Shown here piece after piece: positions 1 through 5,858 of a stretch of DNA of 5,876 nucleotides (its first letter is position 1; each line of letters begins with the position of its first letter). The position numbers were made by a program, and so were the translations under genes. The notes beneath the pieces are model-generated. The model saw only the letters and a program-made list of their open reading frames with translations, was not told the origin of the DNA and searched no databases. Source of the DNA: UBA4735 sp036569845 (lineage in GTDB: Bacteria > Chloroflexota > Limnocylindria > P2-11E). The stretch covers positions 1 to 5,876 of the forward strand of contig DATCPY010000123.1 in assembly GCA_036569845.1 (NCBI GenBank), written 5' to 3'.

Positions 1-2
1 TC

Positions 3-692
3 CCGTTCCCGCTCGCGCTCGCCAGCGGCGCGGCGCTGGCCGCGATCGTGTCCGTACCGCTCGGCGCGACGGTCTTCCGCCTGCGCGGCGTGTACCTCGC
101 GATCGCGACGCTTGCGTTCGGCGAGGTCGTGCGGGTGGCGATCCTGGCGATCCCGATCACCGGCCGCGGCCAGGGGCTGGTCGGCATCCCGCCCAAGACC
201 GAGCTCTGGCACATCTTCGTCTCGCTGCTGGTCATCGCGTACGTCTGCGCGCGGCTCCGCATCTCGAGCGTCGGCCGCGCCTGGTCCGCGATCCGCGAGG
301 ACGAGGTGGCCGCGGCGAGCCAGGGCATCCCGGTGCGCCGCTACCAGCTCGCGGCCTTCGTCCTCGGCGCGCTGATCGCCGGCTGGGCCGGCGGCCTCGC
401 GGCGCACTTCGACTTCGCGATCCAGCCCGATGAGTTCGGCTTCGCCCGCGCGGTGCAGATCCTCGTCTTCGCGGTGGTCGGCGGGATCCCGAACGTCTTC
501 GGACCGATCCTCGGCGCGCTCCTGTTCACCGCGCTCCCCGCGGTGCTCCAGCCATTGCAGGAGTACCGCGACATCTTCCAGGGGGCGATCCTCGTGCTCG
601 TCATCGTTTTCCTGCCGCGCGGGCTCACGACGCTGCTCGAGCTGCGACGCACCGCGCGGCTGCGCAGGGTGGGTGCCGCCGATGTTGCTTGA
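3..692 (+). CDS. livM: Branched-chain amino acid ABC transporter permease LivM, C-terminal part (5' end outside window)
   Basis: This is a membrane permease subunit of a LIV/HAAT-type importer, which with LivH forms the channel for branched-chain or related amino acids. The frame is open to the left edge, so the 229 codons seen are only the C-terminal part; the GTG at 48 lies inside the conserved core and is not the real start. Recognisable LivM blocks, numbered from the first codon in the window, are RLRGVYLAIATLAFGEVVR (about 24-42), a cytoplasmic EAA-like loop IREDEVAAASQGIPVRRYQ (about 98-116) that should dock on the ATPases, and GGIPNVFGPILGALLF followed by FLPRGL near the C-terminus. 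Several hydrophobic membrane segments separate these blocks. The gene overlaps livG by 11 bases. Family assignment is firm; the substrate is inferred from the family only, since amide, urea and aromatic-acid importers share these subunits. Confidence 0.93.
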   Translation, partial: PFPLALASGAALAAIVSVPLGATVFRLRGVYLAIATLAFGEVVRVAILAIPITGRGQGLVGIPPKTELWHIFVSLLVIAYVCARLRISSVGRAWSAIREDEVAAASQGIPVRRYQLAAFVLGALIAGWAGGLAAHFDFAIQPDEFGFARAVQILVFAVVGGIPNVFGPILGALLFTALPAVLQPLQEYRDIFQGAILVLVIVFLPRGLTTLLELRRTARLRRVGAADVA

Positions 693-1437
693 GACCGCCG
701 GCCTCACGAAGCGATTCGGCGGCGTCATCGCGGTGAACGCGGTCGACCTGGCGATCGCCGAGGGTCAGGTGTTCGGGCTCATCGGCCCGAACGGGGCGGG
801 GAAGACGACGCTCATCAATCTCATCTCCGGTCACTTCCGGGCCGACGGCGGCGCGATCCGCTTCGCGGACAAAGACGTCACCCGGCTGCGGCCGGATCAG
901 CTCGCGCGGCGCGGGATCGCGCGGACGTTCCAGGCGATCCGCTTGTTCAAAGGGCTGACCGTGCTCGAGAACGTGCTGGTCGGGCGCTACGTTCGCAGCC
1001 GCTCGGATGCGCTCGCGAGCCTCGTCCCGTTCCGGGATCCGGCTCGGACCGAGCGCGAGCGCTCCCGCGCGCTGCTCGAGCGCATGGGGCTTGCCGCGCG
1101 TGCCGACGCCCTGGCTGGCGAGCTCGCGTACGGCGATCAGCGCCGGCTCGAGATCGCGCGCGCGCTCGCGGCGGAGCCGCGGTTGCTCATCCTCGATGAG
1201 CCGGCCGCGGGCATGAACCCGACGGAGTCGGCTGCCCTGCGCGAGCTGCTCCGCACGCTCGCGGCCGAGGGCATCACGATCATCCTCATCGAGCACGACG
1301 TCCGCCTCGTCATGGGCGCATGCGAGCGGGTCGCCGTCCTCAACTTCGGCCGCAAGATCGCGGAGGGCACCCCCACGGAGATCCAGGCCGACCCCGCCGT
1401 GCGCGAGGCGTACCTCGGAGCGGATGACGATGCCTGA
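682..1437 (+). CDS. livG: Branched-chain amino acid ABC transporter ATP-binding protein LivG
   Basis: This is one of two cytoplasmic ATPases that power the LIV-type importer by ATP hydrolysis. The 251-residue product has the full set of ABC motifs: Walker A GPNGAGKT (35-42), Q-loop ARTFQAIRLF (Q84), signature LAYGDQRRLEIARAL (148-162), Walker B LLILDEP (168-174) and H-loop IEHD (H205). The LAYGDQ form of the signature followed by DEPAAGMNP is typical of LivG rather than LivF. The ATG at 682 is chosen although the frame is open further upstream: it gives the normal LivG length and N-terminus, and a G-rich stretch AGGGTGGG at 666-673 lies 8 bases before it as a plausible ribosome site. The start lies inside the end of livM (11-base overlap), which suggests translational coupling. 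Confidence 0.96.
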   Translation: MLLETAGLTKRFGGVIAVNAVDLAIAEGQVFGLIGPNGAGKTTLINLISGHFRADGGAIRFADKDVTRLRPDQLARRGIARTFQAIRLFKGLTVLENVLVGRYVRSRSDALASLVPFRDPARTERERSRALLERMGLAARADALAGELAYGDQRRLEIARALAAEPRLLILDEPAAGMNPTESAALRELLRTLAAEGITIILIEHDVRLVMGACERVAVLNFGRKIAEGTPTEIQADPAVREAYLGADDDA

Positions 1438-2131
1438 CGCGACGCTCGAGGGTCTGCTTGTTGTCAGGGATCTCGTCGTCCGCTACGGCGCGATCGAGGC
1501 GGTGCACGGCATCAGCTTCGAAGTCGCCCGGGGCGAGGTGGTCGCGCTCATCGGCGCGAACGGCGCGGGCAAGACGAGCACCCTCGCGGCGATCTCGGGA
1601 CTGGTCCGTCCGTCGCGCGGCAGCGTCCGGCTCGCGGGTCGCGATCTCGCGGGCGCGCCGCCGCACGCGATCGTGCGTGCCGGTCTCGTCCAGGTGCCCG
1701 AGGGCCGCGAGATCCTCGCGCGCATGTCGGTGCACGAGAACCTCCTGCTCTCCGGCGCGGCTGACGCGACACCGATGTACGAGCGCTTCCCGATCCTCGC
1801 TGAGCGCCGGGCGCTGCCGGCGGGGAATCTGTCTGGTGGCGAGCAACAGCTCCTCGCGATCGCGCGCGCGCTGCTGGCCAAGCCGCGAGTGCTGCTCCTC
1901 GATGAGCCGTCGCTGGGGCTCGCGCCGAAAATGGTGGCAACCGTCTTCGCGGTGCTCGCCGAGCTCAAGGCGAACGGCACGACGATGCTCCTGGTCGAGC
2001 AGAACGCCCTCCGCGCGCTGCGCCTGGCCGACCGCGCGTACGTGCTCGAGCTCGGGCGGATCGGACTGAGCGGGACCGGAGCCGCCCTGTTACAGGACAG
2101 CGGTGTCGCGCGCGCCTACCTGGGCGCCTAG
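1430..2131 (+). CDS. livF: Branched-chain amino acid ABC transporter ATP-binding protein LivF
   Basis: This is the second cytoplasmic ATPase of the LIV-type importer and should pair with LivG. Counting from the ATG at 1430 (233 residues), Walker A GANGAGKT is at 42-49, the Q-loop VQVPEGREIL has Gln at 88, the signature LSGGEQQLLAIARAL starts at 134, and Walker B LLLDEPSLGLAP follows at about 155. The H-loop position is Gln in LVEQN rather than His, which is normal for LivF and not a defect. Two in-frame ATGs compete: GGAG at 1417-1420 is 9 bases before the ATG at 1430 but only 3 bases before the ATG at 1424, so 1430 is preferred; the alternative adds two residues. The start overlaps the livG stop by 8 bases. 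It is the last gene of the operon visible here. Confidence 0.95.
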   Translation: MPDATLEGLLVVRDLVVRYGAIEAVHGISFEVARGEVVALIGANGAGKTSTLAAISGLVRPSRGSVRLAGRDLAGAPPHAIVRAGLVQVPEGREILARMSVHENLLLSGAADATPMYERFPILAERRALPAGNLSGGEQQLLAIARALLAKPRVLLLDEPSLGLAPKMVATVFAVLAELKANGTTMLLVEQNALRALRLADRAYVLELGRIGLSGTGAALLQDSGVARAYLGA

Positions 2132-2304
2132 CCGAGTGCATCGGATGGATGCCTCCGCGTAGTCCGCGTGATGGAGTGACCGAGCCGTATCAGTGTGTTG
2201 ACCCGAGCTGTCACCGGCCCGACCCCCGCCGCCAACGTGCTCCCGATAACGTCGATGCCGTGCCCCCCTTGCTGTACCGGCCAGACGGCCGACCGTAGGT
2301 TGCT
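2132..2304. other. Intergenic gap between livF and the FecR-domain gene
   Basis: This 173-base gap holds no credible gene. Weak structures seen are a 5-bp stem GCATC/GATGC at 2138-2152, a 7-bp direct repeat TCCGCGT at 2154-2160 and 2163-2169, and a 5-bp stem CGGCC/GGCCG at 2278-2291 shortly before the next start. None is followed by a T-tract, so no intrinsic terminator for the liv operon is supported. A TTGACC at 2198-2203 resembles a -35 element, but no matching -10 sits at normal spacing. A promoter for the downstream gene is expected here on context but cannot be placed. Confidence 0.5.
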
Positions 2305-4161
2305 GTGCGGATGAAGAGATTGCGGTCGCGGGCCGTCCTCATTGCGACGACGCTGGCGTTCGTCCTCGTGACCACGGGCGTCATCGCGGTGTTCTTCGCG
2401 ACACCTGCGCAGGCGCACTCGAGCACCGTCACCGTTCTCGACGGCTCGGTCCTCGTGCGTCACGCCGGCGGACAGTTCGCCCCGATCACCGATGGCGACA
2501 TCGTCGGCAGCGGGGACACGGTGCGCACGGCCGTCGCCAGCCACGGCGTGCTCACGTTCTTCGATGGCACGACGGTCGAGCTCGAGCCCGACACCGAGAT
2601 CACGATCGACCAGCTGCGGGCGAGCGCCTCCGGCGACAAGGTGGTCGAGATCACCCAGACGATCGGTCGCACGTGGCACGTCGTCGCGAAATTGGTGAGC
2701 CCGAGCTCGAAATACGAGATCAGGACGCCGGCCTCGACCGCCGCGGTGCGCGGCACCGCGTTCCAGGTCGCCGTCTCTGCCGAGGGCACGACGAGCACCG
2801 AGACGACGGAAGGCGACGTCTCGACGATCGCGCAGGGCGCCGAAGTGCACGTCCTGCCCGGCCAGATCAACTCGGTGACCCAGGGGTCACCGCCGCAGCC
2901 CCCGCAGCCGGCGCCGGAGCCGGGCGCGACCGTGAGGATCACGGTCGACCTCACTCAGAACGCGGTCGTCACGGACGCGAACGGGCGCGCGGTCGGTGTG
3001 CAGAACGGACTCCCGGTCCGCTACATCCCTGGCTCGAAGGTCGAGATCATCGGCGGCAAGCTTGTCGTCACGATCCCGAATACCCAGCTCGGCGTCCTCA
3101 GCACGTTCATCAAGCCGGACGCGGCGCCGTTCGGCGGATCGGCGCCGACCAGCGTGACCGTGCAGACCGAGGTGTCCGTGAAGGACGTCGGTGTCGTCGC
3201 GAACAGCCTCACGACGCGTCCGGTCGAGAACGGAACGGCGAAGGGTGCCGTCGTCGTCACCGGCACCGGGCTGCTGCTCGTGCCGAACAGCGACGCGCGG
3301 AACGCGCCCGCACCGCACATCGGCCGGGCGCCCGCCGGGCCGACCGGCATCCTGCCGATCTTCAGCGCACCGAGCATCGCTCCGTTGGTCACGGCGGCTC
3401 CGGCGACGCTGCCGCCGACCACCATCACCACTGACACGCCAAAGGCCCTCGACATGACGACCGCTGCGTTCCTTCCGTTCCAGTCGACCGCCACGACCGC
3501 GTCGACGCCGTCGGTCAACACCGGGGTGATCGCGATCACGACGCCGATCGACACGGTGTTCAAGACCACACCGATCACGACCGTGGGGGGGACGGCGGCG
3601 ACCCCGACACCTGCTCCAGTGTTCACGCTGTCGCCGAGCATCACCATTCCGTCGACGACGATCGGAGACGGGACCACCAGGGATCTGACGGTGCCGACCA
3701 CCGTGTTCGCTACGCCGACGCCCGCGCCCGTGCTGCAGATCGTCACCACGCCGATCGCGCCTCGGCTCGAGCTCGCGCCGACCCCCACGCCGGCGCCGAC
3801 CGTGGGGGGCTTCCTCCCGAAGGTCGACAACCTCATCCCCGCGCTCCCGACTGCGACGCCGATCCCCACGCCCGCGCCGACCCCGGTCCCGACGATCTTG
3901 AAGCTGGTGTCCCCGCCGGTCTTCGAGATCGCTCCGACGGCAGCACCGACCCTTGCGCCGACGCTGGCTCCGATCCTGAAAACGATCAGCCCGATCGTCG
4001 TCATCACCGCCGCGCCGACTCCGGCACCGACGTTGGCTCCGACGCTCGCGCCGATCATCCTTCGGACCATCGCGCCGATCACGATCACGCCGACGGCGAC
4101 GCCCGCACCGACGGTGGCGCCGTTCACTCCACGGCCCGTCCTGTGCACTTTCATCTGTTAG
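2305..4161 (+). CDS. Exported FecR-domain protein with long Thr/Pro/Ala-rich repeat tail
   Basis: The 618-residue product begins with a basic n-region, a hydrophobic stretch (about 10-32) and TPAQA, so a signal peptide cut after A37 or an uncleaved anchor is likely. Residues about 39-190 match the FecR fold: repeated G-x-V-like strands, FDGTTVELEPDTEI (85-98) and the hallmark TPASTAAVRGTAF (140-152). A Pro-rich linker (195-205) leads to an unassigned beta-type domain (about 207-330), then a low-complexity TPTPAP tail including a 27-residue tandem repeat. The only two cysteines are in the last five residues, CTFIC. No sigma factor or TonB receptor is adjacent, so classical iron-responsive anti-sigma function is unlikely; a cell-surface or extracellular role is inferred. 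AGG at 2297-2299 sits 5 bases before GTG 2305 and 11 before ATG 2311, slightly favouring GTG; ATG 2311 remains possible. Confidence 0.85.
   Translation: MRMKRLRSRAVLIATTLAFVLVTTGVIAVFFATPAQAHSSTVTVLDGSVLVRHAGGQFAPITDGDIVGSGDTVRTAVASHGVLTFFDGTTVELEPDTEITIDQLRASASGDKVVEITQTIGRTWHVVAKLVSPSSKYEIRTPASTAAVRGTAFQVAVSAEGTTSTETTEGDVSTIAQGAEVHVLPGQINSVTQGSPPQPPQPAPEPGATVRITVDLTQNAVVTDANGRAVGVQNGLPVRYIPGSKVEIIGGKLVVTIPNTQLGVLSTFIKPDAAPFGGSAPTSVTVQTEVSVKDVGVVANSLTTRPVENGTAKGAVVVTGTGLLLVPNSDARNAPAPHIGRAPAGPTGILPIFSAPSIAPLVTAAPATLPPTTITTDTPKALDMTTAAFLPFQSTATTASTPSVNTGVIAITTPIDTVFKTTPITTVGGTAATPTPAPVFTLSPSITIPSTTIGDGTTRDLTVPTTVFATPTPAPVLQIVTTPIAPRLELAPTPTPAPTVGGFLPKVDNLIPALPTATPIPTPAPTPVPTILKLVSPPVFEIAPTAAPTLAPTLAPILKTISPIVVITAAPTPAPTLAPTLAPIILRTIAPITITPTATPAPTVAPFTPRPVLCTFIC
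3931..4092 (+). repeat. Two-copy 27-codon tandem repeat in the FecR-protein tail
   Basis: Residues 543-569 and 570-596 of the FecR-domain protein are two copies of a unit of pattern APTxAPTLAPTLAPI followed by a short beta-like segment (LKTISPIVVIT in the first, ILRTIAPITIT in the second). The DNA copies have diverged at codon third positions, which suggests selection on the protein pattern rather than a very recent duplication. Looser versions of the same Pro/Thr spacer plus hydrophobic segment occur on both sides, for example around ILKLVSPPVFEI, so the repeat is the most regular part of a longer periodic tail. Confidence 0.8.
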
Positions 4162-4185
4162 CCGAAGCCCCACACTGACGCGCTA

Positions 4186-5061
4186 ATGGCGCGTGCGCTC
4201 GCGATCGTGAATCCCGCAGCCGGCGGTGGGACCGCCCGCGCGGACGTCGACGCGATCCTCGAGCAGCTCCGGGAGCGCTTCGAGACGATCGATGTCGTGG
4301 AGACCAGTCTCGACCATCCGACCGCCACCGAGCTCGGCGAGCGCGCGGTCGCGGAGCACTATGACGTGGCGATCGCCGCGGGTGGCGATGGCACCGTCAG
4401 CGCGGTCGCGCGCGCGCTCATCGGCAGTGACGTCACCCTTGGCATCCTCCCGTTCGGCACGTTCATGAACATCGCGCGGGCCCTCGGGATCCCGCGCGAA
4501 GACGCGCATGGCGCCGTCGACGTCATCGCCCGCGCGACCATGCGGAGGATCGACGTCGGCGAGGTCGGCGGCCAGGTCTTCTTCGAGGCCGCCGGCATCG
4601 GGCTCGACGCGGACGCGTTCCGCGCGACGCGTGCCGCGCAGCGCGGCCAGCGCCGCAGGGCGTTCACGATCCTTGGCGCGCTCCTGCGGCGGCGCGGCGC
4701 GCGCGTCCGTATCGATGTCGATGGCCGCACGCGCACCCACCGGGTCCTGCAGGCCGTCGTGAGCAACGGGCCGTGGTACGGGTGGGGCTTCGAGGTCGCG
4801 CCGGGCGCCGAGCTCGATGACGGCCGGCTGGACCTGGTGATCTTCGGCGATAACAAGCTGCGGGTGTTCCGCGAGATGATCGCGGCGGCCGTCGACCGAG
4901 ATCGCGACGCCCAGGGCCACCGCTATCGCGGCACGCGCATCACGTTCTCGGCGACCCGCGAGCTCGCGGTCCATGCCGACGGTATGGTGGTCGGAAACCT
5001 GCCGCAGACGTTCACCGTCCGGCCGAAGGCCCTCCGGGTGTTCGCGCCACCCGCGAAGTGA
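4186..5061 (+). CDS. Diacylglycerol kinase family lipid kinase (YegS/DgkB/BmrU-like)
   Basis: This is a soluble lipid kinase of the DAGK catalytic-domain family, expected to phosphorylate a diacylglycerol or other lipid alcohol with ATP at the inner membrane face. Of 291 residues (usual family length about 290-310), visible motifs are the N-terminal AIVNPAAGGG (6-15), the nucleotide-binding GGDGTVS (66-72), LGILPFGTFMNIARALGIP (85-103), corresponding to the family PxGTxN block, and ELDDGRLDLVIF (209-220) of the beta-sandwich domain. Near the C-terminus the family DGE motif reads DGM (265-267), replacing a Glu known as general base in S. aureus DgkB. The ATG at 4186 directly precedes the canonical N-terminus but lacks a clear Shine-Dalgarno; it lies 24 bases after the FecR-gene stop, so co-transcription is plausible. 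The exact lipid substrate cannot be told from sequence. Confidence 0.9.
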   Translation: MARALAIVNPAAGGGTARADVDAILEQLRERFETIDVVETSLDHPTATELGERAVAEHYDVAIAAGGDGTVSAVARALIGSDVTLGILPFGTFMNIARALGIPREDAHGAVDVIARATMRRIDVGEVGGQVFFEAAGIGLDADAFRATRAAQRGQRRRAFTILGALLRRRGARVRIDVDGRTRTHRVLQAVVSNGPWYGWGFEVAPGAELDDGRLDLVIFGDNKLRVFREMIAAAVDRDRDAQGHRYRGTRITFSATRELAVHADGMVVGNLPQTFTVRPKALRVFAPPAK

Positions 5062-5080
5062 CCTGTTAAGGACCTGTAAG
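5060..5080 (+). promoter_or_regulatory. Candidate response-regulator direct repeat (11-bp period)
   Basis: GACCTGTTAAG (5060-5070) is immediately followed by GACCTGTAAG (5071-5080); the CTGT cores at 5063 and 5074 are exactly 11 bp apart, one helical turn. OmpR/PhoB-family response regulators typically bind such direct repeats, and the PhoB half-site CTGTCA resembles these cores. The repeat starts at the stop codon of the lipid kinase gene and lies about 90-110 bases before the ATG at 5171, a sensible position for an activator site. Possible core elements downstream are CTGACG (5103-5108) and CATAGA (5127-5132) with 18 bases between, both poor matches. The regulator identity is inference. Confidence 0.45.
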
Positions 5081-5134
5081 AGGGCGCGTTCGACCGCAAC
5101 TCCTGACGGGCCGGTCCGATAACTCTCATAGAAC

Positions 5135-5151
5135 GCCCGCACCGCGCGGGC
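5135..5151 (+). promoter_or_regulatory. GC-rich hairpin in the leader of the secreted-protein gene
   Basis: GCCCGC (5135-5140) and GCGGGC (5146-5151) form a perfect 6-bp all-GC stem with a 5-base loop, ending 7 bases before the Shine-Dalgarno sequence at 5159. There is no T-tract, so it is not an intrinsic terminator. It could stabilise the transcript or affect ribosome access, but in DNA this GC-rich a short stem can also arise by chance. Confidence 0.3.
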
Positions 5152-5158
5152 AGCTCTT

Positions 5159-5163
5159 GGGAG
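5159..5163 (+). promoter_or_regulatory. Shine-Dalgarno sequence deciding the start at 5171
   Basis: GGGAG lies 7 bases before the ATG at 5171 and only 1 base before the in-frame ATG at 5165. Normal spacing therefore selects 5171 as the start and removes two residues from the longest possible reading frame. It is the clearest ribosome site in the second half of the window. Confidence 0.7.
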
Positions 5164-5170
5164 AATGAAC

Positions 5171-5773
5171 ATGAACGCAGCCTCGATCCTTCGCTCGAAG
5201 ACCGTGGCGATCGTCACCGCCGGCTTCCTGGGCGCCGGCCTCCTCGGGGGCGTCGCCTTCGCGGCCGTCCCGACCACGAGCGATGCCGTCACGACGACGG
5301 CACCGGGCTCGACCACCGCGACCACGACCAACGCGACCGATGAGAAGGCCCGCGCCAAGCTGAAGGCCGTGCTTGACGCGCTCGTCACGAAGAACGTCAT
5401 CACCCAGGCGCAGGAAGACGCGATCATCGACGCGATCGGCTCAGTCGCGAAGCACGAGCACCCCCAGCTCCGCGAGTTCGTCGGCGATGTCGCCAAGGAG
5501 AGCGTCAGCTACCTCGGCCTCCCGGCCGATCAGGTGAAGCAGCAGCTGGGGTCCGGCAAGAGCCTCGGCGAGATCGCCGACGGCACGCCCGGCAAGTCGC
5601 GCAGTGGCCTCGTCAGCGACCTCGACGCGAAGGCCGCCGAGAAGATCCAGGCAGCGGTCGCTGCCGGGAAGATCACGCAGGCCCAGGCCGACCAGCTCAC
5701 CCCGAAGGTCAACGACGCGATCGTGAAGGTCGTCGACCACAAGGGCTCGCCAAAGCCGAAGGCCACCAACTAG
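5171..5773 (+). CDS. Secreted helical protein of unknown function with two ITQAQ motifs
   Basis: The 200-residue product starts with a short basic n-region and a Gly/Ala-rich hydrophobic core (about 11-29) ending AFA, so signal peptidase I cleavage after A31 is likely. A Thr/Ala linker (about 35-56) follows, then an Ala/Lys/Asp-rich helical domain. Two related segments, LVTKNVITQAQEDAI (71-85) and AAVAAGKITQAQADQL (161-176), flank a middle part YLGLPADQVKQQLGSGKSLG (114-133). From general familiarity, similar combinations (a GLxxxxxxxxLxxGKSLxEIA stretch plus GKITQAQAD) occur in small secreted hypothetical proteins of Actinomycetota and Chloroflexota, but I know of no assigned function. There are no cysteines, catalytic motif or membrane anchor beyond the signal peptide; the tail is Lys/Pro-rich. 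It has its own leader with a candidate response-regulator site and a strong downstream hairpin, so it is probably a single-gene transcript. Confidence 0.85.
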   Translation: MNAASILRSKTVAIVTAGFLGAGLLGGVAFAAVPTTSDAVTTTAPGSTTATTTNATDEKARAKLKAVLDALVTKNVITQAQEDAIIDAIGSVAKHEHPQLREFVGDVAKESVSYLGLPADQVKQQLGSGKSLGEIADGTPGKSRSGLVSDLDAKAAEKIQAAVAAGKITQAQADQLTPKVNDAIVKVVDHKGSPKPKATN

Positions 5774-5797
5774 CCGTCTCCACCTCCTCCCTCCTTT

Positions 5798-5832
5798 CGC
5801 GACAGGCGCCGCCACGAGCGGCGCCTGTCGTG
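5798..5832 (+). terminator. Long stem-loop, probable transcription terminator without U-tract
   Basis: GACAGGCGCCGC (5801-5812) pairs perfectly with GCGGCGCCTGTC (5818-5829) around the 5-base loop CACGA. The stem extends by C5800-G5830, a G5799-T5831 wobble and C5798-G5832, giving about 15 pairs. It begins 25 bases after the stop codon of the secreted-protein gene, behind a pyrimidine-rich stretch (5777-5797). No T-run follows on either strand, so it is either a U-less terminator of the kind proposed for high-GC bacteria or a 3'-end stabiliser. Confidence 0.65.
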
Positions 5833-5858
5833 CGTCCCGCGCGGCGCACACTTGATGA

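Noticed and set aside
430..681. Upstream in-frame extension of livG
   Set aside because: The extension overlaps the conserved livM coding sequence and translates to Ser/Arg-rich out-of-frame sequence; LivG proteins start close to the ATG at 682.
1994..2006. Loss of the H-loop His in LivF (LVEQN) considered as an inactivating change
   Set aside because: Gln at this position is the usual LivF form, including in E. coli LivF.
2138..2152. GCATC/GATGC stem after livF considered as a terminator
   Set aside because: Only five base pairs, no T-tract, and the neighbouring bases do not extend the stem.
2243..2250. Octamer CCGATAAC present in both the livF-FecR gap (2243-2250) and the leader at 5116-5123, considered as a shared -10 element
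   Set aside because: No consistent -35 element at normal spacing in either place, and one shared octamer between two gaps of this size is not significant.
2887..4173. Long minus-strand reading frames opposite the FecR-protein tail (2887-4173, Arg/Asp-rich, and 3021-4154, Gly/Val-rich)
   Set aside because: Their odd composition is the mirror of the ACG/CCG/GCG Thr/Pro/Ala codons on the + strand; high GC and repeats keep all frames open. The + frame has a signal peptide and a recognisable domain.
4183..5496. 437-codon minus-strand reading frame opposite the lipid kinase and the secreted-protein gene
   Set aside because: It spans two well-supported + strand genes and their intergenic region, shows no domain I recognise, and its Arg/Asp-rich stretches are typical of antisense translation of GC-rich genes.
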